Both the position numbers and the translations under genes were made by a program. Shown here one piece after another: positions 52,430 to 61,748 of a stretch of DNA of 64,000 nucleotides (positions are counted from its first letter, which is position 1; the number at the start of each line of letters is the position of its first letter). The notes under the pieces are model-generated. The model saw only the letters and a list, made by a program, of their open reading frames with translations. It was not told the origin of the DNA and searched no databases. Source of the stretch: Gammaproteobacteria bacterium (GTDB taxonomy: Bacteria > Pseudomonadota > Gammaproteobacteria > Pseudomonadales > JAUIET01). The stretch lies in contig JAUIET010000006.1 of the NCBI GenBank assembly GCA_030429735.1, positions 186,001 through 250,000 on the forward strand. Reading direction: 5' to 3'.

Positions 52430-53774
52430 CGAGAAAAAAACGCTATTGATTGTCGAAGATGATCTTGGGTTGCAAAGCCAGTTACGCTGGCATTTTGATC
52501 AATACGAAGTAGTCATCGCAGGCGACCGCGAGGCCGCGATTGCCGAACTGCGCAAGCATGAACCTGAAGTAGTGTTGCAAGACCTCGGCTTGCCACCCGA
52601 TGATGAAGGTGTTGAAGAAGGCTTTATGGCACTGGATGAAATACTTCGCCTTGCGCCGTATACCAAGGTCATCGTGGTGACAGGCAACCATGACTACGAA
52701 AACGCTGTACGCGCGGTATCGCTGGGGGCTTACGATTTTTACGAAAAGCCAGTCAATACCGACGTTCTGGACTTAATTGTGCAACGTGCCTTTCAAATGC
52801 ATGACCTGGAGCTCCAGAACAGAAATTTGGCAGCACAAGCGAAGTCTCCTCTGGACGGAATTATCGCTTCTGCACCCAATATGCTGGACGTGTGTCGAAC
52901 TGTTGAGAAAATTGCCCCCACCCAAGTCACTTGCCTCATTCTTGGCGAAAGTGGAACCGGTAAGGAAGTCTTTGCCAGAGCAATCCACAATCTCAGCGAA
53001 AACTGCGATGGGCGTTTCGTAGCCATCAACTGTGCTGCCGTGCCAGAAAATCTCATGGAGAGCGAACTTTTTGGCTACGAAAAAGGGGCTTTTACAGGTG
53101 CTGCGAAGCGCACTCTTGGCAAAGTGGAAGTGGCCGGAAATGGCACGCTGTTTCTCGATGAAATTGGCGATATGCCGCTTGCACTGCAGGCCAAGCTTTT
53201 ACGCTTTCTGCAAGAACGAGTTATTGAGCGAGTCGGTGGCAGAGAGGAAATTCCCGTTGACGTACGGGTGTTATGCGCAACAAACAAGGACCTGCAAACC
53301 ATGGTCAGCGAAGGTACTTTTCGCGAGGACCTGTTTTATCGAATCAGTGAAATGATCATTGAACTGCCGCCGCTACGTGAACGCGGATCTGACACTGTCT
53401 TACTGGCGCGCCATTTGGTCAGCAAATACAACACCGAACTAAAGAAAAAAATTAAAGGCTTAGCTGCAGATGCCGCAATCGCGATCGAAAACTACCAGTG
53501 GCCGGGCAACATTCGAGAACTGGAGAACAAAGTAAAACGCGCGGTGATAATGACGGATGGCAACAAGGTAAGTGCTCAGGATCTGGGATTAACGGTCGGT
53601 GAAGAACAAGTTCTCAATTTACGGCAAGTGCGTCAGGAGGCAGAGGTTAGAGCCATCAATGGTGCGCTCGCGACTGCAAACGGCAATGTATCCGCCGCTG
53701 CTAAGTTGCTGGGCATAACGCGCCCAACACTGTATGACCTGGTTAAGAAATACGAACTGGATCTCGATGACTGA
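52419..53774 (+). CDS. prsR: PrsR-type sigma-54-dependent response regulator
   Basis: 451 residues. Receiver domain with acidic pocket Glu13-Asp14-Asp15 and phospho-acceptor Asp55 (LQDLGLP), AAA+ sigma-54 activator domain with Walker A GESGTGK at 176-182 and the sigma-54 contact loop GAFTGA at 223-228, and a Fis-type helix-turn-helix (NVSAAAKLLGITRPTLYDLVKKY). It should drive RpoN promoters of the polysaccharide or PEP-CTERM genes when phosphorylated by PrsK. The receiver has the family's characteristic insertion LPPDDEGVEEG. Overlaps prsK; convergent with the deacetylase gene. Confidence 0.92.
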   Translation: MSDNEKKTLLIVEDDLGLQSQLRWHFDQYEVVIAGDREAAIAELRKHEPEVVLQDLGLPPDDEGVEEGFMALDEILRLAPYTKVIVVTGNHDYENAVRAVSLGAYDFYEKPVNTDVLDLIVQRAFQMHDLELQNRNLAAQAKSPLDGIIASAPNMLDVCRTVEKIAPTQVTCLILGESGTGKEVFARAIHNLSENCDGRFVAINCAAVPENLMESELFGYEKGAFTGAAKRTLGKVEVAGNGTLFLDEIGDMPLALQAKLLRFLQERVIERVGGREEIPVDVRVLCATNKDLQTMVSEGTFREDLFYRISEMIIELPPLRERGSDTVLLARHLVSKYNTELKKKIKGLAADAAIAIENYQWPGNIRELENKVKRAVIMTDGNKVSAQDLGLTVGEEQVLNLRQVRQEAEVRAINGALATANGNVSAAAKLLGITRPTLYDLVKKYELDLDD

Positions 53775-53783
53775 TAGTGCGGG

Positions 53784-54563
53784 CTAGCGGCGCAGTTCCA
53801 GCAAGCTCTCACGAATATCCATATAGCGCTGATTGCCCAGCATACGCCTCAACAGGACGAGAGCCGACTTTCTCAATTGATGACGGCGGTAATAGGTTGG
53901 ATCAGCATTAACTATCTTTTCAAAAAGTGAGATTGATGTATCACAGCGAATGGCAATTCTGGGCACCGCCAGCGGGTAGTTGTTCTCGTTACACGTATCG
54001 ATTTCCGATGTGCATATGTAATTCAAGTTGCACAGCTCTACCAGTTCTGCAAGCCGATCTGGCAAGCGCCCACCCGGTGCAGAGAAGCGATCCACAGCAG
54101 ATCCAACTATATCGGCCAACTGCATGGTAGAACGTTCAATCTCCTGCCTGGCCTGTTCGAATGTAAAGTCGTTAAAAAACTGGTGGCTTACGCCGTGGCT
54201 TCCTACTCCCATTCCCGCCCGATGCAGAGCACGAATGCCATCTTCATCTACATAGCTCGGTTTGCCAATCCAGTCGGTCGTGAAAAAAAACTCGGCAGTA
54301 AACCCGAATTTTTCAAGCAATGGCAAGGCAATGCCTACATCACTCGCGTGACCGTCATCAAAGCTGATGACTATTCTTCGTTTATCACTGGCCTGGAAAT
54401 CAGTCAATTCATCTAGTCTGCAAGCGACAAACCCATTGTCTCGCAAATAGCCGAGCTGCGCCGTGAAATTCTCTTCTGATACCACAAAATCAGCGTCGTC
54501 GTATTGCTGGCTACCAGAAGAGCCAGAACCAATAGCATGGTACATCAGAACAGGTACGGTCAC
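53784..54563 (-). CDS. NodB-type polysaccharide deacetylase
   Basis: 259 residues. The NodB homology domain has SFDDGHASD (Asp69, Asp70), the metal-binding pair in GVGSHGVSHQFF and a RFSAPGGRLP motif for the catalytic Arg/Pro region. It should remove N-acetyl groups from a polysaccharide or its lipid-linked precursor. No signal peptide is apparent, so it probably acts in the cytoplasm or on a membrane-side substrate. GTG start, nine bases after the preceding GT2 gene, with which it forms an operon. Confidence 0.85.
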   Translation of the reverse strand: MTVPVLMYHAIGSGSSGSQQYDDADFVVSEENFTAQLGYLRDNGFVACRLDELTDFQASDKRRIVISFDDGHASDVGIALPLLEKFGFTAEFFFTTDWIGKPSYVDEDGIRALHRAGMGVGSHGVSHQFFNDFTFEQARQEIERSTMQLADIVGSAVDRFSAPGGRLPDRLAELVELCNLNYICTSEIDTCNENNYPLAVPRIAIRCDTSISLFEKIVNADPTYYRRHQLRKSALVLLRRMLGNQRYMDIRESLLELRR

Positions 54564-54572
54564 GCTACTGCC

Positions 54573-55757
54573 TCAGGAGCTGCTTTTGTAGGCAAATGTC
54601 CAAAGCCCTTCTTTTTTGCCGCTCGCAAGACGATAAAACCCTACGACTATCGCCGCGTTAAGAATGCAGAAAAAATAGATTAGCCCTGGAATACGTAAGC
54701 GCCTTACTCGCTCAAAGAAAAACGACACAAAGCCAATTGCATAAACCAGACACTGCAGCATGAACGCCATTGCGTAGAATTGCTGCTCTTTGTGCAGATA
54801 GCTGACGAGAAGTACGGTGAACAAACAGAAGGGCAGCGCCAACCGCAAAATTTTGTGAGACATAAATTGCAGCCACACAGGGTTCTTTAATGGGTTAAAA
54901 AAACCCGGCCGAATCGACATCAGCTGCCAATTCCCAGCCAGAGTTCGAACTTTACGAAACCACTCACGATTACTATCTGAAGGAGCAACATCATAGGCAT
55001 GCGCATCATCGGCAAACTTTACTCGATAACCTTGCATACATATTTGCATCGGTATGACAACATCGTCGATCAAGGTACGTTCCGGAATATCCTTGTATAA
55101 CGACTTTCTGATTGCATAGATCGCGCCAGTGGCACCAATGGTTGAATGACATTTCGATTCCATTTTTCGAATCATTTTTTCATAGCGCCAGTAGGCACCC
55201 GCTTCGGCGATACCATGCCGATCAGTAGGTTCTTCTAAAAACAGCTCACCGCTCACCGCACCAATCCCAGGGTCTGCAAAATGCTTCACCAGGTTGTTGA
55301 GCGCATTCGGAGCGTAGGTCTGTCGTACATCGGCCAGGGCGACAATGTCATGCTCACATCGTCTGATCGCCGCATTGATCACTGTAGGCTTTCCGCTTCT
55401 TGTTTCCAGCTCGAGTATATTTAACGTTGCACCTTCTTGCTCAATCTCATTACGCAGAGATTCCAGCTTAACCTTGGTATTGTCTGTGCAGCCATCCAGA
55501 CCGATGATGAACTGGACATTGCCCATCGGATAACTCTGCGAGAGCAGATTTCGCATTCGCCGTTCTATGTTGTTCTCTTCGTTATGAGCACAAACAACAA
55601 CGCTTATGGGCGGAAAACCGAATTCAGAATCGCTGGAGTTTATACCGCTTATCGACTTTTTGACGGCAACAAAGGTAGAAAACAACGCCAGCAAGAGAGG
55701 ATAGCCGATAAACATATACGCGACGATGAAGGCACTCAGAAAGAAGAGTATCTCCAC
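54573..55757 (-). CDS. Membrane-anchored family 2 glycosyltransferase
   Basis: 394 residues. One N-terminal helix (1-25), a GT-A domain (about 50-270) and three to four C-terminal helices (about 300-385). Motifs: ISVVVCAHNEENNIERRMRNLLSQSYP, IGLDGCTDNT, the DxD-like ALADVRQ, and a GAIYAIRKSLYKDIP segment. Such enzymes are processive or repeat-unit polysaccharide synthases. GTG start at 55757. It is followed by the deacetylase, suggesting synthesis and deacetylation of the same polymer. Confidence 0.87.
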   Translation of the reverse strand: MEILFFLSAFIVAYMFIGYPLLLALFSTFVAVKKSISGINSSDSEFGFPPISVVVCAHNEENNIERRMRNLLSQSYPMGNVQFIIGLDGCTDNTKVKLESLRNEIEQEGATLNILELETRSGKPTVINAAIRRCEHDIVALADVRQTYAPNALNNLVKHFADPGIGAVSGELFLEEPTDRHGIAEAGAYWRYEKMIRKMESKCHSTIGATGAIYAIRKSLYKDIPERTLIDDVVIPMQICMQGYRVKFADDAHAYDVAPSDSNREWFRKVRTLAGNWQLMSIRPGFFNPLKNPVWLQFMSHKILRLALPFCLFTVLLVSYLHKEQQFYAMAFMLQCLVYAIGFVSFFFERVRRLRIPGLIYFFCILNAAIVVGFYRLASGKKEGLWTFAYKSSS

Positions 55758-56000
55758 GTCAATGACCTACTGGGGGTATTGTTGTCGGGCGTGCGCGCAT
55801 CAAGTACTTGCATAAATTAAAAGCTTATCGATTCAGTATAATAGAGACTTGAAATTGCGTGACTTATATACATACTAGTGCCCTGCTGTCGGATAAACGG
55901 CGGCAACTTAATGGAATCGATAGAACACTATTGGTACTCTCGTAGAAGCCCATTTGTGAACGCGGGACTACCTAACAATCAAAAAGTGCCAATTTTTTGA

Positions 56001-56036
56001 CCAGGCGACTATCCCGGCGACTATCCAGGCCACTAT
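56001..56036. repeat. Three tandem 12-bp repeats
   Basis: CCAGGCGACTAT, CCCGGCGACTAT and CCAGGCCACTAT follow each other exactly, giving 36 bases of consensus CCNGGCSACTAT. They lie just past the 3' end of the family 4 glycosyltransferase and are not in a coding sequence. The role is unknown; replication slippage could vary the copy number. Confidence 0.8.
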
Positions 56037-56048
56037 CTTTGACAAAGG

Positions 56049-57263
56049 TCAGTCGCAACTGCCGATTGAATCTCTGAACAGGGTTTCCAGCTTGCTGACT
56101 TCATGTTCAATATTAAATTCATTCGTTATTCGTTCACGAGCCGCCTTCACCCTCTCGTCCAAATTCTTACCTGAAAGTGTGCACTTGATACCACGTGCTA
56201 ACGATAACGGATCATTTGGCTCTACCAGAATCCCGTTTTTTTCGTGCTCGATCAGCTCTGGAATACCTGAAATTCCCGTGGAAACTACAGGTGTACCAAG
56301 TGCCATGGCTTCCATCAAGACTACCGGTATACCGTCCATATTGCCGTCAGAACCAACTACACAGGGTAATACGAACACTCCGCAGCTTTTCATCTTCTCA
56401 ACAACCACGTCCTGGCTTTGTGCACCGAGCAAGTCGATATTTTCTTCTATACCCAGCTCACTAATGCGGGCTTGCAAGGGTGTAAGTGTGTCTCCATCTA
56501 CCGCGCCCACCAACTCGCAGTGAATATCGGGGTATTCAGACTTCAGAATGCCTATCGCTTCGATCAGATACTTGAAACCTTTTATTTCATCGAAACGACC
56601 GACCGCTAAAATCGATGTATTACGCTCAACCTCGCCAAAGGAGCGCATCTGCTCCAGATCTATTCCGCAATGAACAACATGTACTTTGCTGCTATCGGCT
56701 CCGTATTTGCTGGCCAGCCAACGGACATTGTGGTGCGAAATTGTGCAAGCGAATTTACAGCGATCGACTTTGTATTTTATCAGCTGGTCTTCAACGAATA
56801 TGTCATGTGCGTGGCTTGTGAAGCTAAAGGGAGTGTGGAGAACATCAGACAGCAGAACAGACGCTGTGGAAGGATAGGTTGCCCAATGTGCGTGTATGTG
56901 CTGGATATCCAGCGGCTTGATCACCTCTACCATGGAAGCGGCACGCGCTAAACTGGCAAATGTTTTAAAAAGGGGCTCTGGTTTATTCCAGAACTTGGCG
57001 ATGCTGGAAAGCAAAAGCTCAGTCAACCTGAATGGGTTTTGGAAAAACACTTTGGTCAGCGCAAGTAGCTGTTTGGCTGTCCCGGACGGGTAGATAACTC
57101 GATCTTTGTTCTGCAAGGCATCTGGATGCGCAAATTCTTCGCAATCGTGTTTTAAAGACGCGATATACACGGTGTGCCCGCGCTTGATCAGCGTGTTAAT
57201 TTCACGAACGATGAACGTTTCTGACCAACAGGGGTAAAGAGACACCACATACAGTATTTTCAT
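56049..57263 (-). CDS. Family 4 glycosyltransferase
   Basis: 404 residues, two Rossmann lobes of GT-B type. N-terminal KILYVVSLYPCWSETFIVREINTLIKRGH, then HIHAHWATYPS. The C-terminal lobe has ILAVGRFDEIKGFKYLIEAI and the nucleotide-sugar-binding PVVLMEAMALGTPVVSTGISGIPELIEHEKNGILVEPNDP (EX7E motif). It resembles colanic-acid WcaL-like and other exopolysaccharide transferases. The ATG at 57263 is preferred over the TTG at 57272; GGAG is close upstream. It has its own promoter region shared divergently with the 57635 gene. Confidence 0.88.
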   Translation of the reverse strand: MKILYVVSLYPCWSETFIVREINTLIKRGHTVYIASLKHDCEEFAHPDALQNKDRVIYPSGTAKQLLALTKVFFQNPFRLTELLLSSIAKFWNKPEPLFKTFASLARAASMVEVIKPLDIQHIHAHWATYPSTASVLLSDVLHTPFSFTSHAHDIFVEDQLIKYKVDRCKFACTISHHNVRWLASKYGADSSKVHVVHCGIDLEQMRSFGEVERNTSILAVGRFDEIKGFKYLIEAIGILKSEYPDIHCELVGAVDGDTLTPLQARISELGIEENIDLLGAQSQDVVVEKMKSCGVFVLPCVVGSDGNMDGIPVVLMEAMALGTPVVSTGISGIPELIEHEKNGILVEPNDPLSLARGIKCTLSGKNLDERVKAARERITNEFNIEHEVSKLETLFRDSIGSCD

Positions 57264-57418
57264 ATTCTCCAACGGGGTGCCTCTACTAAAAGTCGCTTTA
57301 GCGCCGATCCGACGGTTGAACGGCTGCCTTCAGGTAATCACACCTGATCTACAACTAGTGTAGCTTAACAGCCGGTTGTAAAGAGCGGCTTGATCCAGCT
57401 TGGCCCAACACCCAACGG

Positions 57419-57452
57419 CGAATTCTGTGGCAAGCGTAATGCGCAGAATTCG
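57419..57452. repeat. 9-bp inverted repeat enclosing a sigma-54-like motif
   Basis: CGAATTCTG (57419-57427) and CAGAATTCG (57444-57452) are perfectly complementary with a 16-base spacer. The spacer is almost wholly the sigma-54-like sequence. It could be a cruciform, an RNA hairpin in the leader, or a binding site. Confidence 0.6.
57428..57442 (+). promoter_or_regulatory. Candidate sigma-54 promoter for the 57635 glycosyltransferase operon
   Basis: TGGCAAGCGTAATGC keeps GG and GC exactly 12 bases apart and matches TGGCACGNNNNTTGC at nine of eleven defined positions or so. Transcription would start near 57454, leaving a leader of about 180 bases. A sigma-54 promoter here fits the presence of PrsR. 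Not verified. Confidence 0.45.
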
Positions 57453-57634
57453 AACTACGCCAAAGGCCTCAGCCCACCCCAGATAACCTGCGCCTTGGGC
57501 AATCTATCCTATACTGATTGGATATATGGACCAACACTGCGGATGGTTATCAAAGGGGCTCAACGTTTGCTCACCTGCTGACCAGATTACCCGTCATTAT
57601 TGATATGTCCGATTAAGATTGTCAGGTATAGGGT

Positions 57635-58759
57635 TTGGCAGGGCGCAAAATAAATTTATTGATAGTCACCGACGAACTTGAAGTTGGCGGCACACAACAA
57701 CAACTTGTCTATTTGCTGTCCAATATTGACCGCGATAGATTTGCCCCTGCGCTACTGTACTTTCGAAACGAATCTCGGCTACTCGATGAGCTGAGAGCGG
57801 CATCTATTCCTGTTTACCATATTGAGAAGCACAAAAAAATCGATTTAATGCTGATCACCCGGATAGCCCGACTGTATAAACAACTGCAAGTAGATCAAGT
57901 TCATTGCTTCTCTCTGACTGCTGAGCTGTGGTGTTCAATAGCACGCATCGCCTATCCACGCGCGATTCTTCACACATCCATAAGAGGCACACATGAATGG
58001 TATTCCAATGCCGAGTGGCTGATTAAACGGCTTGTTACCTTCGCCTCGCACTCGGTGGTAGCAAATTCGAAAGCCGGCAGTGGCTTTACAGCCAGCAAAG
58101 TGCCGGCAGTAAAGAACAAGTTATCCATCATTTACAATGCTGTGGTTCGCAAGCAACAAAGCCTGCGACCTGTCACTGGCCTGACGTTGCCATCCGCTAA
58201 ACCTATTGGTCTGTTTGTCGGCCGCCTGGTGAATGTAAAAAACATACCCTGTTTACTTCGCGCATTGCATATTGTCAAAGAAAGAGGTCATGAGTTTGTA
58301 TTTCTCGTCGCTGGTGATGGTCCGGACCGTGAAATACTACAGGCGCAAATTCTCGATTATGGCATGCAGGATTCAGTGCTCATGCTGGGAGAACGAGATG
58401 ATGTTCAGGCACTAATGCGTGAGAGTCAATTCCTTGTTTTACCATCTCATAATGAAGGGCTTTCCAACACCGTTCTTGAAGCAATGGTTAACGGTTGCCC
58501 GGTCATTGCTTCGAACGTACCTGGCAATGCAGAGGCGCTAACTCATGAGCTTACCGGCCTACTGTTTGAGCCGAACAACGAAAAGCAACTAGCAGAATAT
58601 ATTACCCGGATATTAGATGAGCCAACATGGGCGCGAGCGATTGGGCAGGCCGCGCAACGTGACGCAAATGAGAGGTTCGAATTGAACACTATGGTGAATG
58701 GTTTCATGAGGCATTATCAATCCTTCAGCAGCAGCGCCAATGTGAGTGCAGCTCAATGA
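57635..58759 (+). CDS. GT-B glycosyltransferase
   Basis: 374 residues from TTG 57635, the only early start codon compatible with the N-terminal beta strand (KINLLIVTDELEVGGTQQQLVYLLSNID). The C-terminal lobe has IGLFVGRLVNVKNIPCLLRALHIV and LVLPSHNEGLSNTVLEAMVNGCPVIASNVPGNAEAL (EX7E motif of family 4). It transfers a sugar during polysaccharide assembly on the cytoplasmic face; donor unknown. Its stop overlaps the next gene by ATGA. Confidence 0.86.
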   Translation: MAGRKINLLIVTDELEVGGTQQQLVYLLSNIDRDRFAPALLYFRNESRLLDELRAASIPVYHIEKHKKIDLMLITRIARLYKQLQVDQVHCFSLTAELWCSIARIAYPRAILHTSIRGTHEWYSNAEWLIKRLVTFASHSVVANSKAGSGFTASKVPAVKNKLSIIYNAVVRKQQSLRPVTGLTLPSAKPIGLFVGRLVNVKNIPCLLRALHIVKERGHEFVFLVAGDGPDREILQAQILDYGMQDSVLMLGERDDVQALMRESQFLVLPSHNEGLSNTVLEAMVNGCPVIASNVPGNAEALTHELTGLLFEPNNEKQLAEYITRILDEPTWARAIGQAAQRDANERFELNTMVNGFMRHYQSFSSSANVSAAQ

Positions 58760-60585
58760 ACGGTCGTATCGGCGACTTTATCGCCGTGCTGTCGCGCGAT
58801 GAGCATGGCCTTACCCATGAACTCGACCGCCTCTGCTGGCCTGATGCTTATGACTCACAATCGAAAGAGCAGATAAACTCTACCCGGTCTGGTCCGTTTT
58901 CTGTAGCGACAATTGGTCATGCTTTGCTACAAACTGACGCCAATGACGTAAGTGTTGGTCTATATCATATGCCCACTCCAGCAGCGGAAGAGAAAACGCA
59001 TCAGGCACTTTACGTTGCTTTGAAGAAAAATCAAAATCCCGACACAGGCGGTCAGGTCGGTAAATTCCTTACCGCAGCGTATTGCGCAGACGCGCACACT
59101 GTAAGCATCTGTACGGACTACATGCGAAGCACTCCATTGTACTATGCGGAGACGTCGCAGGGGTTTGTATTCGCCAGTGACTGCCTGTTGCTGGCAAAGT
59201 TCGCCGGAATAAAGCAGGTTGATGATCAGGCGATATATCACTACTTGAATTTCTCCTATGTGCCTACACCCTATTCGATATTCAAGGGGGTTCACAAGCT
59301 TCCACCAGGAACAGTGCTAAAGTACTCCAATGGAAAGAAAAACCTGAATCGTTATTGGCAAGCGAGCTACGACGCGTCTTATGTGGGAACCGAAGCCGAA
59401 GCCGTTGATGCCTTACGCGACAGCCTATCCAGCTCGATAAAACAACACCAACCTGACGGGGATTCCTGGGGAACATTCCTAAGCGGCGGTAACGACAGCT
59501 CCACAATTACCGGCGTACTTGCGGCACACACCACTGAATCGCCTGTAAACTCGTTCTCAATTGGCTTCGCCGAACAAGGTTACGACGAATTGCCGTTCGC
59601 GCGTGCTGCTGCATCACATTTCTCGACCCAATCATATACATTATCTGTCAGTGCAACGGACACGCTCAATTGTATCGATACCTTGGTGGCGATGTACGAT
59701 GAGCCATTTGGAAACTCATCCGCTATTCCCACCTATTTTTGCGCCTCGCTGGCGGCCGACCACGGAATAGATACCCTGATTGCAGGCGACGGTGGCGACG
59801 AGGTGTTTGGTGGCAACGAGCGGTACGCAAAGGACTCCATTTTTCGCAAATTTTACGCTTTGCCTGAACCGCTTAAATCTCTATTGCGTGGAACGACTCA
59901 GCTTCTCAAACCAGCGGATACTCGCATTCTGAATAGAGTACATAATTTTGTACATCGTGCGTCACTGGCAAACCCTGAAAGATTTTATGTAGATGATTCA
60001 TTTGCGTCGGATTTCTACGAAGAGCTTCTTACCGACGCAATGCGATCAATCGTTGATAGAAACTCATCGCTCAACCTGGTCGACGCTCATTATAATGATT
60101 GCAATGCGAATACGGATTTGCATCGCCTGATGTACATCGATTTGCAGATGGCCATCGCTGACAATGATCTGATGAAAGTCAATAAAACGGCCAAGGCATC
60201 ATCTGTGTCAGTTTTATACCCGTTCCTTGACCGATCGCTGATCGATTTTACGGGAACATTACCTGCACACTATAAAGTTAATGGTCAACAGAAGCGCTAC
60301 CTGTTTCGAAAAGCGGTTGTTAACATTCTTCCTGATGAAATTTTAAATAAGAAGAAGCAAGGGTTTGGACTACCTGTTTCGGTATGGTTCCGAGAACACC
60401 CTCTGTTTCGTGAACTTGTACACGATGTATTGCTAAGCGATAGAGCCAGGCAACGCGGTTATTTTAATCAGGAATTGATCACCCAATTGGTCAGTCGGCA
60501 CGAAAAAAACGCCTGGGATTACTCAAGCGAATTGTGGATGCTGATTATTTTGGAACTTTGGTTTCGAAGGAATATAGATGTGTAG
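58756..60585 (+). CDS. Asparagine-synthetase-like protein lacking the glutaminase Cys
   Basis: 609 residues. The C-terminal domain is a good asparagine synthetase B-type ATP-pyrophosphatase (SGGNDSS at 243-249, IAGDGGDEVFGG, LYPFLDRSLIDF, KKKQGFGLP). The N-terminal part aligns with the class II glutamine amidotransferase fold (TAAYCADAHTVSICTDYMRSTPLYYAE) but begins MNGRIG. The Cys2 nucleophile is missing and no Cys follows nearby, so glutamine hydrolysis is not expected. It may use free ammonia, form a non-glutamine amide or ester bond, or be partnered with the complete paralogue at 61749. ATGA overlap with the glycosyltransferase. Confidence 0.85.
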   Translation: MNGRIGDFIAVLSRDEHGLTHELDRLCWPDAYDSQSKEQINSTRSGPFSVATIGHALLQTDANDVSVGLYHMPTPAAEEKTHQALYVALKKNQNPDTGGQVGKFLTAAYCADAHTVSICTDYMRSTPLYYAETSQGFVFASDCLLLAKFAGIKQVDDQAIYHYLNFSYVPTPYSIFKGVHKLPPGTVLKYSNGKKNLNRYWQASYDASYVGTEAEAVDALRDSLSSSIKQHQPDGDSWGTFLSGGNDSSTITGVLAAHTTESPVNSFSIGFAEQGYDELPFARAAASHFSTQSYTLSVSATDTLNCIDTLVAMYDEPFGNSSAIPTYFCASLAADHGIDTLIAGDGGDEVFGGNERYAKDSIFRKFYALPEPLKSLLRGTTQLLKPADTRILNRVHNFVHRASLANPERFYVDDSFASDFYEELLTDAMRSIVDRNSSLNLVDAHYNDCNANTDLHRLMYIDLQMAIADNDLMKVNKTAKASSVSVLYPFLDRSLIDFTGTLPAHYKVNGQQKRYLFRKAVVNILPDEILNKKKQGFGLPVSVWFREHPLFRELVHDVLLSDRARQRGYFNQELITQLVSRHEKNAWDYSSELWMLIILELWFRRNIDV

Positions 60586-60653
60586 AGACAGTCATACAGT
60601 GTTGATATTACTTGCAAGTGTCTTCTGCGCCAAATCTCGCCCTCATGTAAGTA

Positions 60654-61703
60654 ATGTTGGACGCTAGCACCATGTCATATCCAGTATCAAAGGCCAAATC
60701 GCTCGGTAAGCAACTGGTTAATAATGTAGTGGATATGACGGGTTTGTTTGAGCGAAGAATCAAGCAGCTGGAAAGCGAGCCGTGTTGGATAGTGATTACT
60801 TATCACAGAGTGCTTGATGATTATGCGAAAGATCCGTTTGCACTGGGCATGGTTACCCAGAAGCAGGATTTTAAAGCTCAGATGCAGTTACTCAAACAAC
60901 ACTTTGACATCAGGCAGGCCAATGATGTGATCGCCGCGACTAAGGCAGGTGAGACACTGAACAAGCCAACCGTATCCATTACCTTTGATGATGGTTACCT
61001 GGACAACTTGAATAACGCTTTACCCATTCTTCAAGAGCTGCAACTGCAAGCAACTCTGTATGTTGCTACCGGAGGTCTGGATACAGCCCAAATGCTGTGG
61101 TGGGATAGAGTGATCTATGCCATTCATCAAAGCAGCGCCAATACACTTGATGTACGAAATTTGGATATTACCGGCTGTGATTCGCCGCTCGAATTGTCGC
61201 CACCAAACAAGAAGCGGTCGGTTGAAACATTACTGGACGGCTTATGGACAACTGATCTTTCGCGCTGTATGCGAGCGGTTGATGCAATTGAAGATCAGCT
61301 GAACGTAACAACGAATCAACATTGGGCTCCACGCATGAGTTCAGAACAACTGCGATCGTTTCAGCAGGCGGGCATGGAAATAGGCGCCCATTCAATCCAT
61401 CATCACGATATGTCCCAACTCGATCAGACTAGACTGCAGCAGGAACTGAGTGAGTCAAAAAGTACTCTTGAAACTCTACTCGACAAACCTGTAACCGGCT
61501 TTGCATACCCGGCAGGCCGCCACTCAGAAGTTGTCATAGAATCTACACGGGCAGCGGGTTACGAATACGCCATGAGTACGATACGCGGTTTCAACCATAG
61601 CCCGATTCAGAATCAATACGCTATTCAACGCATGGTGATTGGCGATAATGACGTCAAAGATTTCAAAAGATGCTTTGCCGAGTTAGCGGGCAATATGCGA
61701 TGA
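60654..61703 (+). CDS. NodB-type polysaccharide deacetylase
   Basis: 349 residues from the ATG at 60654 (alternative 60672). NodB motifs: VSITFDDGYLDN with Asp112 and Asp113, the His pair in MEIGAHSIHHHDMS, and GFAYPAGRHS. The preceding ITYHRVLDD also fits the family. A roughly 60-residue insertion between the Asp and His motifs (about 145-205) is rich in charged residues. No signal peptide. It is the second deacetylase of the locus and lies between the two asparagine-synthetase-like genes. Confidence 0.87.
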   Translation: MLDASTMSYPVSKAKSLGKQLVNNVVDMTGLFERRIKQLESEPCWIVITYHRVLDDYAKDPFALGMVTQKQDFKAQMQLLKQHFDIRQANDVIAATKAGETLNKPTVSITFDDGYLDNLNNALPILQELQLQATLYVATGGLDTAQMLWWDRVIYAIHQSSANTLDVRNLDITGCDSPLELSPPNKKRSVETLLDGLWTTDLSRCMRAVDAIEDQLNVTTNQHWAPRMSSEQLRSFQQAGMEIGAHSIHHHDMSQLDQTRLQQELSESKSTLETLLDKPVTGFAYPAGRHSEVVIESTRAAGYEYAMSTIRGFNHSPIQNQYAIQRMVIGDNDVKDFKRCFAELAGNMR

Positions 61704-61748
61704 GTCTGAATGTTCAGCGTCTAAATACAGCAATGGAATTCTAATACT

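Larger units (their letters stand above)
57264..57634. other. Divergent intergenic region of the polysaccharide locus
   Basis: 371 bases with no credible ORF. It holds small inverted repeats at 57331-57346 (CAGGT/ACCTG) and 57349-57363 (CTACA/TGTAG), the long perfect arms at 57419-57452 enclosing a sigma-54-like motif, and AT-rich sequence around 57590-57625. It must contain the promoters for both flanking glycosyltransferase genes. Confidence 0.5.

Noticed and set aside
55981-55996. TGGCAC on the minus strand as a sigma-54 -24 element
   Set aside because: The -12 GC is absent at the required 12-base spacing (TT instead).
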